From Acholoe squamosa (Eukaryota; Annelida; Polychaeta; Phyllodocida; Polynoidae), in assembly GCA_949317995.1 (NCBI GenBank), contig OX439039.1, positions 51,326,785 to 51,390,784 of the forward strand: 64,000 nt of DNA, given 5' to 3'. The stretch's first letter is position 1. Each line of letters opens with the position of its first letter. Made by a program: the position numbers and the translations under genes. The notes beneath the pieces were generated by a model. That model did not search any database and was not told the origin of the DNA. It saw only the letters and a list, made by a program, of their open reading frames with translations. Shown here piece by piece: positions 27,201 to 36,385 of this stretch.

Positions 27201-30200
27201 CATTCATATTAGTAAAGGTAGGTAAATGCTTACCGCAATGTGCTTGATTCGTATTTCCCTATGAAATGACATTTCAGTGCAGAGTGGGGCCAGTAGGCCT
27301 ATTTATTTTATACCTCCACCAGGCCCACACCTTTAAATGTCTATAGGTCCCACCTAATTCTATACGGGCCCCGGGCAATTTATTGATAACAAGATATATA
27401 GGACCTGAAGGACCACTGTGGGAAGTATTATGCTTTTATCATCAAGCCAACAATACTCTCTATTTATCCTCCTAGCTTAAGAGGAATAAAGTACTGGTTA
27501 TGTAAACGTACCCATGCATACACCGCGGCTTCTACGTGAACCCATAGGCACGTATTCAATAGGCACGTACTAAACCTTCCATTTCCAAGCTCCAGGTGCG
27601 GCTTGTAACTTCTCCCATAGTTAGAGATGCGGCATTAATGTGGAAGTGGCTGATACATGGGTTCACGGTACATTCTGTACTGTAGTATATCTAGTAGTAT
27701 ATGAAAATATGAAAGAAAGACTGGCTTCACTCTAGTAGTATATGGAAAAAGGACTCAAGTACCGGCTACGTCCTGCACTGTCAGTTCTTCACACGCATGA
27801 CCCAGTGGGCACAGTGCGTTGTATCAACGTTGAAATAACATTGATTCAGCGTTCTGTACCCACTGGTAATGGTATATAGATATGGGAATAAAATGCCGGC
27901 TCGACTGTATCATCAGCTCATACCTATAATATTTTTGGGAATAATAATCAAGTCCTGGCTTCGCGTTTCCACATCGTCTTTCCTACCACTGAATACTGTC
28001 TGGAAGGTGTTGCAAAAGAAAAGGAATGAGTTCTGTCGGAGGTGCTATTCCCGAAACGGAACTAACTGACCTAAGGAAATCAATTCTCTGTTGTGTTGCC
28101 AGAAGGTAATTGGTCATAGTAGTGGTTCAAGAGTGGTCCTGATTTGGTGAATATCCCATGTAAGAACCAATTCCTGGATAGTTCCATCCTCCAATATTTA
28201 AAATGGGATTTGTTTTTAACCACATCGCAATAACCCCTGTTTTACATCGGTCCTTTTCCATTCCCACACAAATCGCTCTCCTATTCCAAATCTGTATCGC
28301 CCCATTCTTATTCCTTACACCCATAGTCCACTAGGCCTCTGTCGCAGGAATTCAATATAGGATATATTGTAAACATCAGATTCAAAATTGTAAACATGAG
28401 ATTTCAGGGGTCATTTCATGGGTGATCTCTCTCCTTGTGTGCCATATTTACAAACTAACCAGCACCTGTATAGACTCTGTGATTTAGTGGGAGTTCAATA
28501 TATAAACATCAACACAGCAAAATATAAATAACAACACAGCAGTCACACAGATCGCAGGGTCTTGTACTGTAGAAATCAAACCTGTCTGATATTGAATTGC
28601 ACAGACTCATCAGTGTGAAAGTCGGTGTTTACATTAGGATTTAGTAAACAAAAACATCTTTTGTCAACAAAAAATGCCCCAGATCACCCACAAACCATTC
28701 CCCACTTAAACAAATGGCTCTGTCAACATGCTATTTCTACATTGAAAGAATAACAAATATCCCCATAATTATAAGCTGTGTTTGTTTCTCCTTTTAGGAG
28801 AATAGCTACGATTCTCTGCCAAAATTGCGCAGTGGAGCCTCCACGTATGGGTCTTAACCAACAAGTTTGGCTTGCAGAATATCGATAGAAAGAGGATTTG
28901 CCGACGTCATCCAAATCGTTATTCTTGACTGACCTTCGTTGACACAGGGTCTGGACACATAGAATATGCTGGTTGTTTCGACAATTTAACATTTTGTTTT
29001 CCTATATTCCGCACATGCCTCAGGGCGCTGACTATACGTGGACCAGGACTAAAATTATTGACATAATGTTGAGCATAGATTTATGACTACTGCTGAGAAG
29101 GGAAGTGGCAAGCGAAATGCATCTAATAGTTAGGTATGGCATTACCCCAGTATCGTAGTCCATCACGGCATCAGGCAAATTGTCATGGCCCACACCCATG
29201 TAGTGCTCACTCATGAAAAGAAATGCGACGTACCTAGTGCAACCCTTAATGGATTAAAACAGGATGAGAGCAAGTGCCATGAACGAAATGTGAGATGGAA
29301 ATGTGACTAGAAGGACATTCAGTGAACATTTTAGTGTTGATATAAGTTTTGCCCTTTGATCTATTCTGCATAATCGATCCCTTCTCGTATTCAGCTGTGT
29401 GCAGAGGTATACATGCTTATCTTTACTGTGTTACATTCATAAGTCATGCAAATGCCCATTTCTGATTTGTATGTACACTATAACGAAGGCTAAATGCTTT
29501 AAATTGGTGTGCGAACAGATCAATCGCCCATTCATTGATTGCTTGAAATATGTATGGTTCATACAGGGGCTTGGATTCACAGACATAAAACCTCCCATTA
29601 AGTGCTATATTTCATGTGGCTGAAGTTTCCACCGAACACGGCACACTAGGAATTGCTTTTGGGCATTTTAACTCACGATCCTCTGTTGATCCCATTACAT
29701 GTGCTGATATCATAAGGGATGACATTATTTCGTTGCAGATCTATATTATTTTTTACAACTCATGGGAGGCTCTTCTGTTAGTAGTATAGCCGGTCTACCA
29801 GGTATCGACCATCTGCACTGGAGTGTAGGCGCTATCTACTAACGAACCTAATTCATTTTATAATTAACCTCCAGAGTATAGGACCGGAAAGGGTGTTATA
29901 TTAGCGGGTCTAGCATGGGACTTCTTACATATCCCTAGAGACGAATTTGTTCAGTATTATTCCAGACTTGATTTGGTAGTTTCACATAGGGTGCTTCTGA
30001 TGACGTTATATCAGTTCACTATGTCGTCAGAGCAATGCCCTATTTGGCACACCACCGTGCAGCCAATGAATATACTGCAATATGGTAGTGACATAACCCA
30101 CAGCAGAGGAGTTATTGGATTCCCTCTAGCTCTATCCCGGATGATGGCATTACAAGGTTGATTGATGTTATATGCACAGCGAATATGAATATCAATTTAT

Positions 30201-31258
30201 ATTTTGGATATAGCGTTGCTGCTGGTACTGAGGGGCCTTATAGCATTGTGTAGATGTACAGAGAACCCTATCTGGTGAAAATGAAGGCAAACGCCCGCCA
30301 TACTCATTAACATTAGGCCACACCAAAAAGGTTGGTCTACGGATTTTCGTTTTGAAGAAATGGTGCAAGCGAGCGAAATTTTTTTTCTAACTTTTAAAGA
30401 ATTTTTTGTTGTCCAATGGATTTCCTCCTTGAAAAATGAGGCGCGAGCAAAATTTTTATTTTTTAAAAATTATACCAAACACTACAAAGAGAAAACTCAG
30501 AAAGTGAGGCGAGTGAAATCCGTAGACAAGATATTTTTCAAAGAAAAAAAATGTATTCTTGAAAGTATGAAGAGGGAAATCCGTAGACCAACTTATTTTT
30601 TTGGTCTGGCCTTATGGGGTGTAATTAACACTATCTCGAGCCGAGCTGAATGTTAACAATCACAGGCCTGGTCGATGAGGCGAAATGTGTGTAATCTGCG
30701 ACTACAGAATTCAGCTACAGCAGCAGCTGTGGATGGTAACAATATTGAATGGGTGGTGTGCCGGGGAGGAGCATGGCAGGAGAAGGGGTAGGGAGAGATG
30801 ATGGCTTATGGTTTTTTGGCTGTGTATCAACATACACACGTGTTGAATCGTCTCGTTGACATCTCATTGTGCTCGTTAATACGTCCGGCTCGTTTTTCTG
30901 GCATGCCGTAAGGTTGTGTAGACTGCACGACAACGCCACCGCCTGCTGACAGCAGCACAGCACGTACTCTCCGCTGGATGATAAATTATTAAAATCCGCC
31001 CCTCCTCCACTCCCCTGCTCTCCCTGCCTCCCCACCCACCCACCACTCACCAGACTATGCTAGCTTTTGTGGGTATCCTCTTAACCATTGCCTACAGCCT
31101 CCCCTATACCCAATCACACACATATACAATGATTGTCTCCATACCCAGTATTCTCCTCACACAAACTACTCACTATTATAGAGCTGCTCAATGAGCTGCT
31201 CCTTGTACTTACCTGGGTAGTTGATGATGTCCTGCTCGTGCTTGCTCGGAGCTACCAT
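11923..31258 (-). CDS. syt4: Synaptotagmin 4/11-like protein, complete gene of four exons
   Basis: This vesicle membrane protein controls regulated exocytosis, including dense-core and post-synaptic vesicles. The exons 31,258-31,213, 23,352-22,481, 13,245-13,122 and 12,230-11,923 join in phases 1, 0 and 1 to give 1,350 nt, 449 residues plus stop; vertebrate SYT4 and SYT11 are about 425-431. Order: short lumenal N-terminus, membrane helix at about 19-40, basic stop (KCYRRR), Ser/Thr-rich linker to about 174, C2A at about 175-300, C2B at about 310-449. C2A has [10 protein letters not shown], with serine 267 where most synaptotagmins have a calcium-binding Asp; that is the SYT4/11 hallmark. C2B keeps Asp342, 348, 403 and 405 but has Glu411 at the fifth position, has a lysine-rich patch (KKKTHVKK) and ends AEWHKLKE, like the family's AKWH tail. 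Confidence 0.92.
12701..12843. repeat. Foldback element in syt4 intron 3
   Basis: The left arm (GATCAGTTTGAGCTGACC, then TTTCTTCAC and GCGCTTCCTGCC) is complementary to the right arm ending GAAGCTCAAACTGGTC, with few mismatches, around a short CG-rich loop. It resembles a hairpin MITE about 140 bases long. The second half of the small frame at 12,734-12,928 lies inside it and is probably not coding. Confidence 0.8.
12848..13100 (-). promoter_or_regulatory. Promoter-like cluster inside syt4 intron 3
   Basis: Within 62 bases lie AAGATGGCGCC read on the minus strand (a YY1-type site, 12,945-12,958), CGCATGCGCG (an NRF1-type site, 12,978-12,990) and a perfect TGACGTCA (12,999-13,006), all in locally CG-rich DNA. 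Minus-strand transcription from here would meet an ATG at 12,928 that opens [20 protein letters not shown], with a possible donor (gtaaag) near 12,851. A 13-base inverted repeat, TTATGTCAAGGTG, brackets the cluster at 12,848-12,860 and 13,088-13,100. It may be an alternative or nested-gene promoter, or part of a transposon. Confidence 0.35.
13122..13245 (-). CDS. syt4: syt4 exon 3: start of C2B
   Basis: The acceptor gtgtttcag and a donor reading gtgtgt bound 124 bases in phases 0 and 1. They encode residues 307-347: the short linker, then [20 protein letters not shown] and the first calcium loop starting KMDITGLS. The GRGELL-SLCYQ block is near identical to vertebrate SYT4. The donor gtgtgt is less usual than gtaagt. 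Confidence 0.93.
14100..14590. repeat. Degenerate minisatellite, unit about 35-60 bases
   Basis: The phrases TGAGCTACTCA, CTGC-CCATA and TGGCAATGTTA recur about twelve times as variants of 'ctactcactgcaccatattgtgag' and 'cccatactggcaatgttag'. Copies diverge by roughly 20-30%, which suggests old amplification. The open frame running through it is a by-product of the repeat. Confidence 0.75.
15358..15702. mobile_element. Transposon relic with GGTAGACA-TTAAC ends
   Basis: The left end GGTAGACACTAACG and the inverted right end GTTAATGTCTACC form an imperfect terminal repeat of 13 bases, followed inward on both sides by GGGCCCGGG and CCATGGCCC-like blocks. A partial copy of one end is seen at about 36,550-36,650 (GGGCCCGGGTGGCCAGTGG, then TGTTAGTGTATACC). 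No coding capacity. Confidence 0.75.
15979..16447 (-). pseudogene. Broken C2H2 zinc-finger-like gene or transposon protein
   Basis: A minus-strand ATG at 16,447 opens a 52-codon frame, stopping at 16,289, with a textbook C2H2 finger: F-x-C-x2-C-x3-F, then H-x3-H ([21 protein letters not shown] in two pieces). After a GACAGACAG repeat the coding-like signal moves to another frame: a Pro/Ala-rich stretch, a second Cys-pair motif ([16 protein letters not shown]), one in-frame stop, then [19 protein letters not shown] and a final stop at 15,979. A change in the GACA repeat plus one nonsense change would explain it. The family is not identified; a host zinc-finger gene and a domesticated or dead transposon protein are equally possible. 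Confidence 0.4.
17645..17930. repeat. Nested inverted repeats, GGCTTAACCTAGG family
   Basis: The outer arms ATAGGCTTAACCTAGGGGCTC and GAGCTCCTAGGTTAAACCTAT flank an inner hairpin at about 17,713-17,768 (GGTCTGACTGAGGGTTATCTC against GATAACTCTCAGTTAGACC). Related sequence recurs at 19,465-19,690 (ACTGAGGGTTATCTC, ACCTTAGGTTAAGTCTATGG), so this is a dispersed, partly duplicated family. Confidence 0.7.
18205..18650. mobile_element. Long foldback element
   Basis: Arms of about 85 bases are inverted copies: one at about 18,340-18,425 (TTTGTAGTACCTACC, GGTTATAACTACAACAG) and one at about 18,505-18,590 (CTGTTGTAGTTATAAACC, GGTAGGTACTACAAA), separated by about 80 bases. Further out, ATTTCCGGACA at 18,210 matches TGTCCGGAAT near 18,640 in inverted order and may be the true ends. 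No coding capacity. Confidence 0.75.
20529..20625. repeat. Partial MITE related to the CCAGTGG element
   Basis: CCAGTGGACACAG then ATCAACGTTGAAACAATGTTGAT matches, with changes, the start of the 65 bp element at 27,802-27,866. A partly inverted right end (TGTGCGGAATGGGATGGG) is weak. Confidence 0.5.
21650..21720 (-). pseudogene. tRNA-like sequence, probably a SINE head
   Basis: On the minus strand TTGGTATAGTGG resembles a tRNA A box and GGGATCGATTCCC a B box at normal spacing. The acceptor stem does not close well. I read it as a tRNA-derived SINE head or a decayed tRNA gene. Confidence 0.6.
21997..22119. repeat. Foldback element near syt4 exon 2
   Basis: The two halves are complementary along about 50 bases (ATTAATGCATTGATAATC, GAGGACTCTGTGAGGTT, GCTGGAAATAT) around the loop CCCTCCCGCTGCATGG. 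This hairpin MITE lies about 360 bases after exon 2 in transcript order. Confidence 0.8.
22481..23352 (-). CDS. syt4: syt4 exon 2: membrane helix, linker and C2A
   Basis: Acceptor ttcttgcag, donor gtgagaacc. The 872 bases complete Val16 with the G of exon 1 and run to Lys306 in phase 0. They encode the hydrophobic helix ([17 protein letters not shown]) and its cysteine and arginine stop, where SYT4/11 proteins can be palmitoylated. A linker rich in Ser, Lys and Glu follows, then all of C2A, including [17 protein letters not shown] and [14 protein letters not shown], which are near identical to vertebrate SYT4. The linker is not conserved. Confidence 0.94.
24461..24550. repeat. GA-rich simple repeat
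   Basis: Interrupted (GAGA)n and GATA runs with GGGA units. The minus-strand open frames here (Leu/Ser-rich) are artefacts of the repeat. Confidence 0.9.
26961..27064 (+). promoter_or_regulatory. YY1-type promoter-like patch, possible antisense first exon
   Basis: AAGATGGCGG (27,001-27,010) in a short CG-rich island matches the YY1 site found just downstream of many animal transcription starts. The plus-strand segment ends in AAAG followed by gtaaat, a usable donor at 27,064. The YY1 ATG gives MAEGRFVHL then stop; a second ATG at 27,043 gives MDSINFK up to the donor. It lies antisense in syt4 intron 1. No following exon was found. Confidence 0.25.
27115..27186. repeat. 72 base hairpin, size of a microRNA precursor
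   Basis: TGATTAGTCTTGAACTCATT then GGCTTCAGGGG pairs with CCCCTGAAGCC then AAATCGTTCAAGTCTAATCA over about 31 positions with few mismatches and a loop of about 10 bases. A microRNA precursor or a tiny hairpin MITE both fit; the many similar foldbacks in this window favour the MITE. Confidence 0.6.
27802..27866. mobile_element. 65 bp MITE remnant
   Basis: Ends CCAGTGGGCACAG and CTGTACCCACTGG are inverted repeats with one mismatch. The interior ATCAACGTTGAAATAACATTGAT is itself nearly palindromic. A related piece is at 20,529. Confidence 0.7.
28323..28357. repeat. Single arm of the CATAGTCCACT foldback
   Basis: CATAGTCCACTAGGCCTCTG then TCGCAGGAATTCA matches one arm of the hairpin at 56,370-56,458. 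I did not find a convincing second arm nearby. Confidence 0.55.
28385..28855 (+). repeat. Dispersed repeat, copy A (inverted copy at 51,850)
   Basis: About 470 bases correspond, in inverted orientation and with scattered changes, to 51,850-52,350. Shared blocks include GATCGCAGGGTCTTGTACTG, AACAAAAACATCTTTTGTC, CAGATCACCCACAAACC and AGTGGAGCCTCCAC. The last block is palindromic and marks one end. No coding capacity is visible. Confidence 0.85.
30316..30611. mobile_element. 296 bp inverted-repeat element with TTA flanks
   Basis: GGCCACACCAAAAAGG then TTGGTCTACGGATTT at the left is inverted at the right (AAATCCGTAGACCAA, then TTTTTTTGGTCTGGCC). TTA occurs directly outside both ends. The interior repeats GCGAGCGAAATTTTT-like units three times. 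It lies in syt4 intron 1, and the open frame through it is not a gene. Confidence 0.8.
31213..31258 (-). CDS. syt4: syt4 exon 1: start codon and N-terminus
   Basis: The minus-strand ATG in the context cagcaagATGG opens [15 protein letters not shown] and then the donor gtaagtac, leaving one base (G) that makes Val16 with exon 2. The short acidic lumenal segment matches the length and character of the SYT4 N-terminus (REEFDEIP in mammals, from memory of the family). A tctgcag-like acceptor about 45 bases upstream (cttccactgcag) may mean the 5' UTR is itself spliced. Confidence 0.8.
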
Positions 31259-31591
31259 CTTGCTGGTTGGTGACTATTCCACAGCCTTGCTCGCTGCAGT
31301 GGAAGGCAGTCCTCAGGTATAGGGGACTGTAAATCCCAGGGAGGAGGGGTAATTCCGTTTAGTCTTCTCTCTATATTTGTCTACTGGTACTGTACACACG
31401 TCCGACTATTGTTCATGGTCCGCCAGGCCTCTGGAACAGGGAAAATACGCCATCAGATAGCGGAGGTCATGGCGCGGCCGGCAAGCGTCAGGTCTAGTGG
31501 TAATCTCCAAGGGTAGGAAAGCCTATCTCTACTCCTGCAGACAGCCAGGAGGTGCTGCTCGGCTACACCATGGAGGGGAGAGGGCTGCTAC

Positions 31592-31599
31592 TGACGTCA
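31592..31599 (-). promoter_or_regulatory. Consensus CRE upstream of syt4
   Basis: A perfect TGACGTCA lies 334 bases upstream of the syt4 start codon in a GC-richer region containing CGCGGCCGGC (about 31,470). Mammalian Syt4 is known as an activity- and cAMP-induced gene, so a CREB site is a sensible regulator. Three other TGACGTCA octamers occur in the window, so the site is not unique. Confidence 0.4.
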
Positions 31600-31830
31600 G
31601 TAGGGTGGGAACCAATAGGAAGCTGTTTGCTGGAGTACTGGCCTGCAGGAGAGACTGCTGTTCCTGCTGCTTCAAGCCGCCATTCATGTCCTCAGCCCGA
31701 TGGTATGCTGGTATTGCAGGTAACAGCAGCGGATGGCCCCAGCAGCAGCCTGTATACCATATTCCATATACACTGGCATGATTATTACTATATTTAATAA
31801 AAAAAAAAATGATCACTTTGTGATTGCCTA

Positions 31831-32601
31831 CACTGCAAGAATGGTGTTTACGTCTAAACATGTTTCAAATCTAAATGTATTAGTTCATCAGGTGTTTAGT
31901 TGATTATAATTATATGTTTAGGATGTAAACATTCACATTCTGAATACCCAGACAGTCAGATTAAACATGTTTACATATTTAGACTGTAAACAGGCAGAAA
32001 ATAGGTTGTTTAGCTTTTAAACACATTTCTAGGTGATCAGATATGAAATATACACCAGGTGGCAGCTGTACTCTAAAATAAACTTTCCACTTGCAGTCCT
32101 CTATTGTTGTATTGTTGGATCATAAATTGTTGCAGTATTTTCATGAATCAAAGTTTCACATGATAAAACATATGCACACAATGTCAACAATAATAGATTA
32201 TGCAATCAAATCCTGTTGCATAACAGTCTGTGCATCATAATGAAGCAGCAAGTGCTTGGACACACATATTGTGAATTATAAGAAACCATGAAGCAAACTT
32301 CTCTCTGTTGTATTTGTCGAGAAGCCTGTGACACTGATGTGATGTAAATGCAGTATGGATGAAATATTTGGATAATATAGTTATCTCTAAATTTATTCAC
32401 AAGCCAATTCTTAAACACAATATTCCTCATTGAGATACCTAAACAGAATTTCTCAAATAAGAAAATCATTATAGATCTAAACACTTTAAAATTTAAACAC
32501 ATTAACTAAACATGTCATTTTTCTAAATACATTATGTACGTGTTTATGGGGATATTGTGTTTAGAATTGTGTGTAGTATCTTATCACCTTTTCTTGCAGT
32601 G
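31831..32601. mobile_element. CACTGCAA transposon, copy 1 (771 bp)
   Basis: It begins CACTGCAAGAATGGTGTTTA and ends in the inverse CTTGCAGTG, with TA on both outer sides. The interior is rich in TAAACA and GTTTAGA motifs in both orientations. The terminal match is about 11 bases, so the right end has decayed. Copy 2 at 48,698 shares the left end. Confidence 0.8.
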
Positions 32602-33396
32602 TATAGACCATTGTACATACATACAACATGACCCCTAAGGAACGGTGCATGATATTAGATGAAATGTGTAATGTGTATGGGTAATGTGTATTCCAAGCTA
32701 TAGATTTGTAATGTAATCTTTTGCTCTTAATTTCAGTTCTGAATGTAATTGGAAATAAAATATACATACGTAAAAGTTCCTTTACTTACATTGCTTTGCA
32801 CTAGCTTTGAGAGAAGTGTCACTGTTCCAATAACGTGAGTTACAGTAACTAATTATTGTTACTATTTGTAGGTTTCTGCAGGCAAACAAACGAATGAACT
32901 AAATTGATCTTTGGGTGTTTGTCAGGTAAGGTGACTCTGTCTCCCAGTGGTATTTAACTTAGAATCAAGGGAGTTCTATCTCTAGGTCTTAAACCACTTC
33001 AATTCATTCACTAATGAGATACATAAAATGTACAGAGGTCTTTGTATATTTATCTAACAATGTATTATCCAATAGAGAGAGGTTCCTACTCATGGTATAG
33101 CTACCTGACCACGTGTTGGTCATGTTTGCCCCCAGCTAACCACCCTATGGCGTAGCAGAGGCATAACTGTAACTCATGGGATCTAGTCATCTATAGTTAC
33201 TCTAGGACTAAGCTTAGTTAGTTGTCATGGCGGGCTGGCACGCAGCCGGGCGGCTCATTGCTTCCCCTGAAGGAATACTATCAAACCACCACTACTGGTG
33301 GCGCCCTCCAACCACCTACACCCACATATTCCACCTCTCTTCCATTCCTCCATTCTCCTCCGACCTCCATGGTTCATCACAATTTTCCTACCCACC

Positions 33397-33523
33397 CAGT
33401 GGCGGATTTAGAGGTACAGTTTAACTACCTATTTTGGACCCCAAAATCTGTCCAAAAATAGGGGGTGCGCCCCCTCCTTTTGGGCTGCGCCCCCTCCTTT
33501 TCTAAATCCTGGATCCGCCACTG
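33397..33523. mobile_element. Short MITE, CAGTGGCGGAT family, copy 2 (127 bp)
   Basis: Starts CAGTGGCGGATTTAG and ends TCCTGGATCCGCCACTG, giving a terminal inverted repeat. The interior holds ATTTTGGACCCCAAAAT, shared with the copy at 4,510, and a tandem duplication of a 22-base GCGCCCCCTCCTTTT unit. Confidence 0.85.
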
Positions 33524-36313
33524 CACCCACTCCTTTTTTCTCTAATTTTATGTAGTTGATCTCTTCATGTATTAGGTATATGTATTTTTTTCTATAAAAC
33601 ACATGGTAATATTGTATGTTATAATTTCATTCATACGGTTATTAACCCACACGTGCCTCGTCGCCTCCTTCGGGGGGGGGGGGGGCACAGCAATGAGCCA
33701 GAACCTTTTTTTGGGAAGAGTTTGGAATTCCTGGTTCTCTAGTGTTCATATCAATGGATGCCATTTCAGTGCTATGAAATCTTTTGAAAATAAAAGAGGT
33801 TAGGCATGTCTTGCGTTTTAATCTGGAGAGATGCCATATACTCTTACCTGGAATTGAATGTTTATCACGATAGGCAGAGACTCTCAAGTTGATTCTATTC
33901 ACCGAAATGGACTTACACTATTCGATTGATGCTTCTAATGAATTCATACAATTAAGCAAGGTATATATATACTGGGCACTGGATTAATCGATTTCCCATC
34001 GTTCAGGGCTTAATTGATGGCTCCCATTGATCTGCAAGATCGCATAGACAGCTTTGACTTCCAGTGGTATTCCCCCGGAATGCTTGGTATTTGTCTATGG
34101 ATTAATGTGTTAAAAACGTCTAATGTAATTCTACATGAGCATATTTTTCAACTAAAAGGAATTTCTATAATTAACATGTTCCTACCGCGTAAATAAAACC
34201 CCAAAACACAACAAAAACAACAAAACATGACAGATTTAAAGCTTAGATCCATAGGCTTCGGTAATGTCCTAAGGAGCCGGCAGACAGACAACTGTAGTTA
34301 TAATCAGCCTTTGTGAATAACAAAACAGCACACCTGTAAATTAATCAAAACACATCTAATATACCTAACTAGGGTAATGGCAACTGGGGCGGGAGTATCC
34401 CCATCCTGGGGCCACCTTTGATCAACTCCACAAGTTAAACCAAAAATGTTATAAATGACCGAAAATCTCGTTATCTCCCCTCATTTGCAAATACCATTAA
34501 AAGCGAAAAACCCCATCACTGTATTGATATGAGTGAGTTCCCATAGTCTTGTGGAAAGGCGATAAATACTAGTGCTGTGCTTTTGATTAATTGACATGCA
34601 TCTATCATCTGTCTTAATAATTTTCTTTACTAATGCTTCAGCCAGTGAGGCATGGATGCGTGCACTGACATCAGTGGGACAATTACGACTATAGTGCCGA
34701 ATATATACACGTCATAAGAAATACATTCTAAGCCATACTTACCATCTATGAAATTCTATGAAGTTCTGGCGGATGAAAATGATTAAAAAACATAGGCTAT
34801 CACCCTAGAACAAAAAGAGTCATCCATTTATTCTAGTGTTAATCAATTTCAACTATGGGGGCTTACAAGACTCATAATAACTAAACCTTTAATATTGATA
34901 CTCTCCTTAGGCTTAACAACATGCTAAATGTGGCTATGGATCAGCAGCAGAAGCCACATCGGCAGCAGTATTAGGACAGCAGCTGCGACCAGAGTGGTGA
35001 CAGCAGCTTCACAACTGTGACAGAAATAGTTACATCAGCTGCTGCGTCAACAGTTTCCACAAAGGCAATATACATATACAAAGTAACTATATTAACTGGC
35101 AATATCGGTTTACATTTATACAATTTACTCTTGTTCAACAATATCTGAGCAGTGCTCCAAGCATTAGAATGAGTAGAATATGTAGTCAATACGCAATGCT
35201 CGAACTTGAATCTTCTTTTGACGACACATCAAAATAAGGATAACTTCAATAGTTGAACAAACGTGCTTAATCCCATTGCATGTAAGTTTATCATTAATAT
35301 CTTGTATATGTAACCCGGGCTGAAACGAGTATACATATTTATCAACAAAGTGGCAACAATGTTCACAGGGGGGGGGGGGCTTTATCTTAGATATTCAAAC
35401 GTTTAACCAGTCAAATGACAACTTTATCTGAATGACTGCTCTATGCCTAACAATTCACAAACACATATCCAATGCTGATACAACAGTTATAACTATTATA
35501 TTCAAAGACTTAAGCTTTCTTATACTTTATGCCTAGGATAGAATAAATGTAAGATGTTCCATACCAAAGTACAATAACAATTTTATAAAATCTCCTCTTC
35601 TCACAGTGAAGATGTAAGGGCCAAGAACAATGGGACTAACTAGGGGATGGTTGTGGCAACTGAACCATATGTTGGGCCTAGGCTGGCAGAGCCAGGTTCA
35701 AACATTAATTACAAACACCAAACATAGATAACACATGGACACACACCAGAGTTCATCAGGGTGACTAACATGATGAAGCCACTGTTTACCTGCTATAAGC
35801 TTGCCACCTGTTATATTGGTGCTTGGCAACGTCTTGGTGAGTTGCTCACTCCCAGCCCCTGACGGTAGATCTGCTCAGGGTGGGAAGGGGCGACCTGGGA
35901 CAGTTCTACTGCCTTTCAGGGTTGGACAGGCTCAGTGGTGACGTCTGAAGTCGATCACCTACATTGTAAACTGTGTTGCTTGTATGGGGTCAATGTGTAA
36001 TCCTTGCTCTATTGCATAATCTACATATATGATATACGGACTTAGCAGGATTAATTATTTAGCCAATGAGATAATCAGCAACTATTCACTGCGGCCCTCT
36101 TGGGGGCCAACTGGTACCCATCTGATTGGTCTTATCAGTGAACTCGTTGGTAACAAGATCCAACAATGGCCGCACCCATGGGACAACCTGCTACCTCGGA
36201 ATACATTGTAGCCCGCGACCTCACTGTTTCCCCCTATAGCACCCCTTCTGAATCCATCCCTAGTAATATCCAGTGAATCTTTTTTTTTTGCATCACAAAA
36301 GGCAAAACCGGAT

Positions 36314-36385
36314 GGTTCGTTGGGCTAGGGGTATGAATCTCACTTTGGGTGCAAGAGGTCCCGGGTTAAAATCCCGGACAAGCCC
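36314..36385 (+). pseudogene. tRNA-Pro(TGG)-like relic
   Basis: 72 bases align with a metazoan tRNA-Pro body: GGTTCGTTGGGCTAGGGG, anticodon loop TTTGGGT and T arm GGTCCCGGGTTAAAATCCCG. The T loop has A in place of the invariant C (TTAAA for TTCAA). There is a C-A mismatch in the acceptor stem and two mismatches in the anticodon stem. It is probably inactive. Confidence 0.75.

Larger units (their letters stand above)
25730..27890. repeat. Scattered copies of a 50-60 base AGTAGTATATGGAAATA repeat
   Basis: At least four units at 25,735-25,935 and three at 27,685-27,890 share AGTAGTATATGG-AATA, ACTCAAGTACTGGCT and a CACTCTGTACTGTA end. The sequence between the two blocks is not repetitive, so one array has been split or copied. 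Confidence 0.65.
23353..31212 (-). other. syt4 intron 1 (7.9 kb)
   Basis: Bounded by the exon 1 donor (gtaagtac) and the exon 2 acceptor. It contains a GA-rich microsatellite (24.46-24.55 kb), diverged copies of an AGTAGTATATGGAAATA repeat (25.73-25.94 and 27.69-27.89 kb), a promoter-like patch with hairpin near 27.0-27.2 kb, a repeat copy at 28.4-28.85 kb and a foldback element at 30.3-30.6 kb. The stretches 23.4-24.4, 24.6-25.7 and 28.9-30.3 kb show nothing I recognise. Confidence 0.75.

Noticed and set aside
30715-31050. 111-codon minus-strand frame just downstream of syt4 exon 1
   Set aside because: Gly/Ser-rich without a family and inside intron 1; its CCACTCACC end resembles a donor, but the syt4 reading frame closes perfectly without it.
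31497-31861. Three overlapping frames of 81-110 codons upstream of syt4
   Set aside because: GC-rich promoter DNA is open in several frames; Ala/Ser/Pro-rich products have no domain.
35850-35960. GC-richer block with repeated GGTG and TCAGGG phrases
   Set aside because: No inverted ends, second copy or promoter motif could be found.
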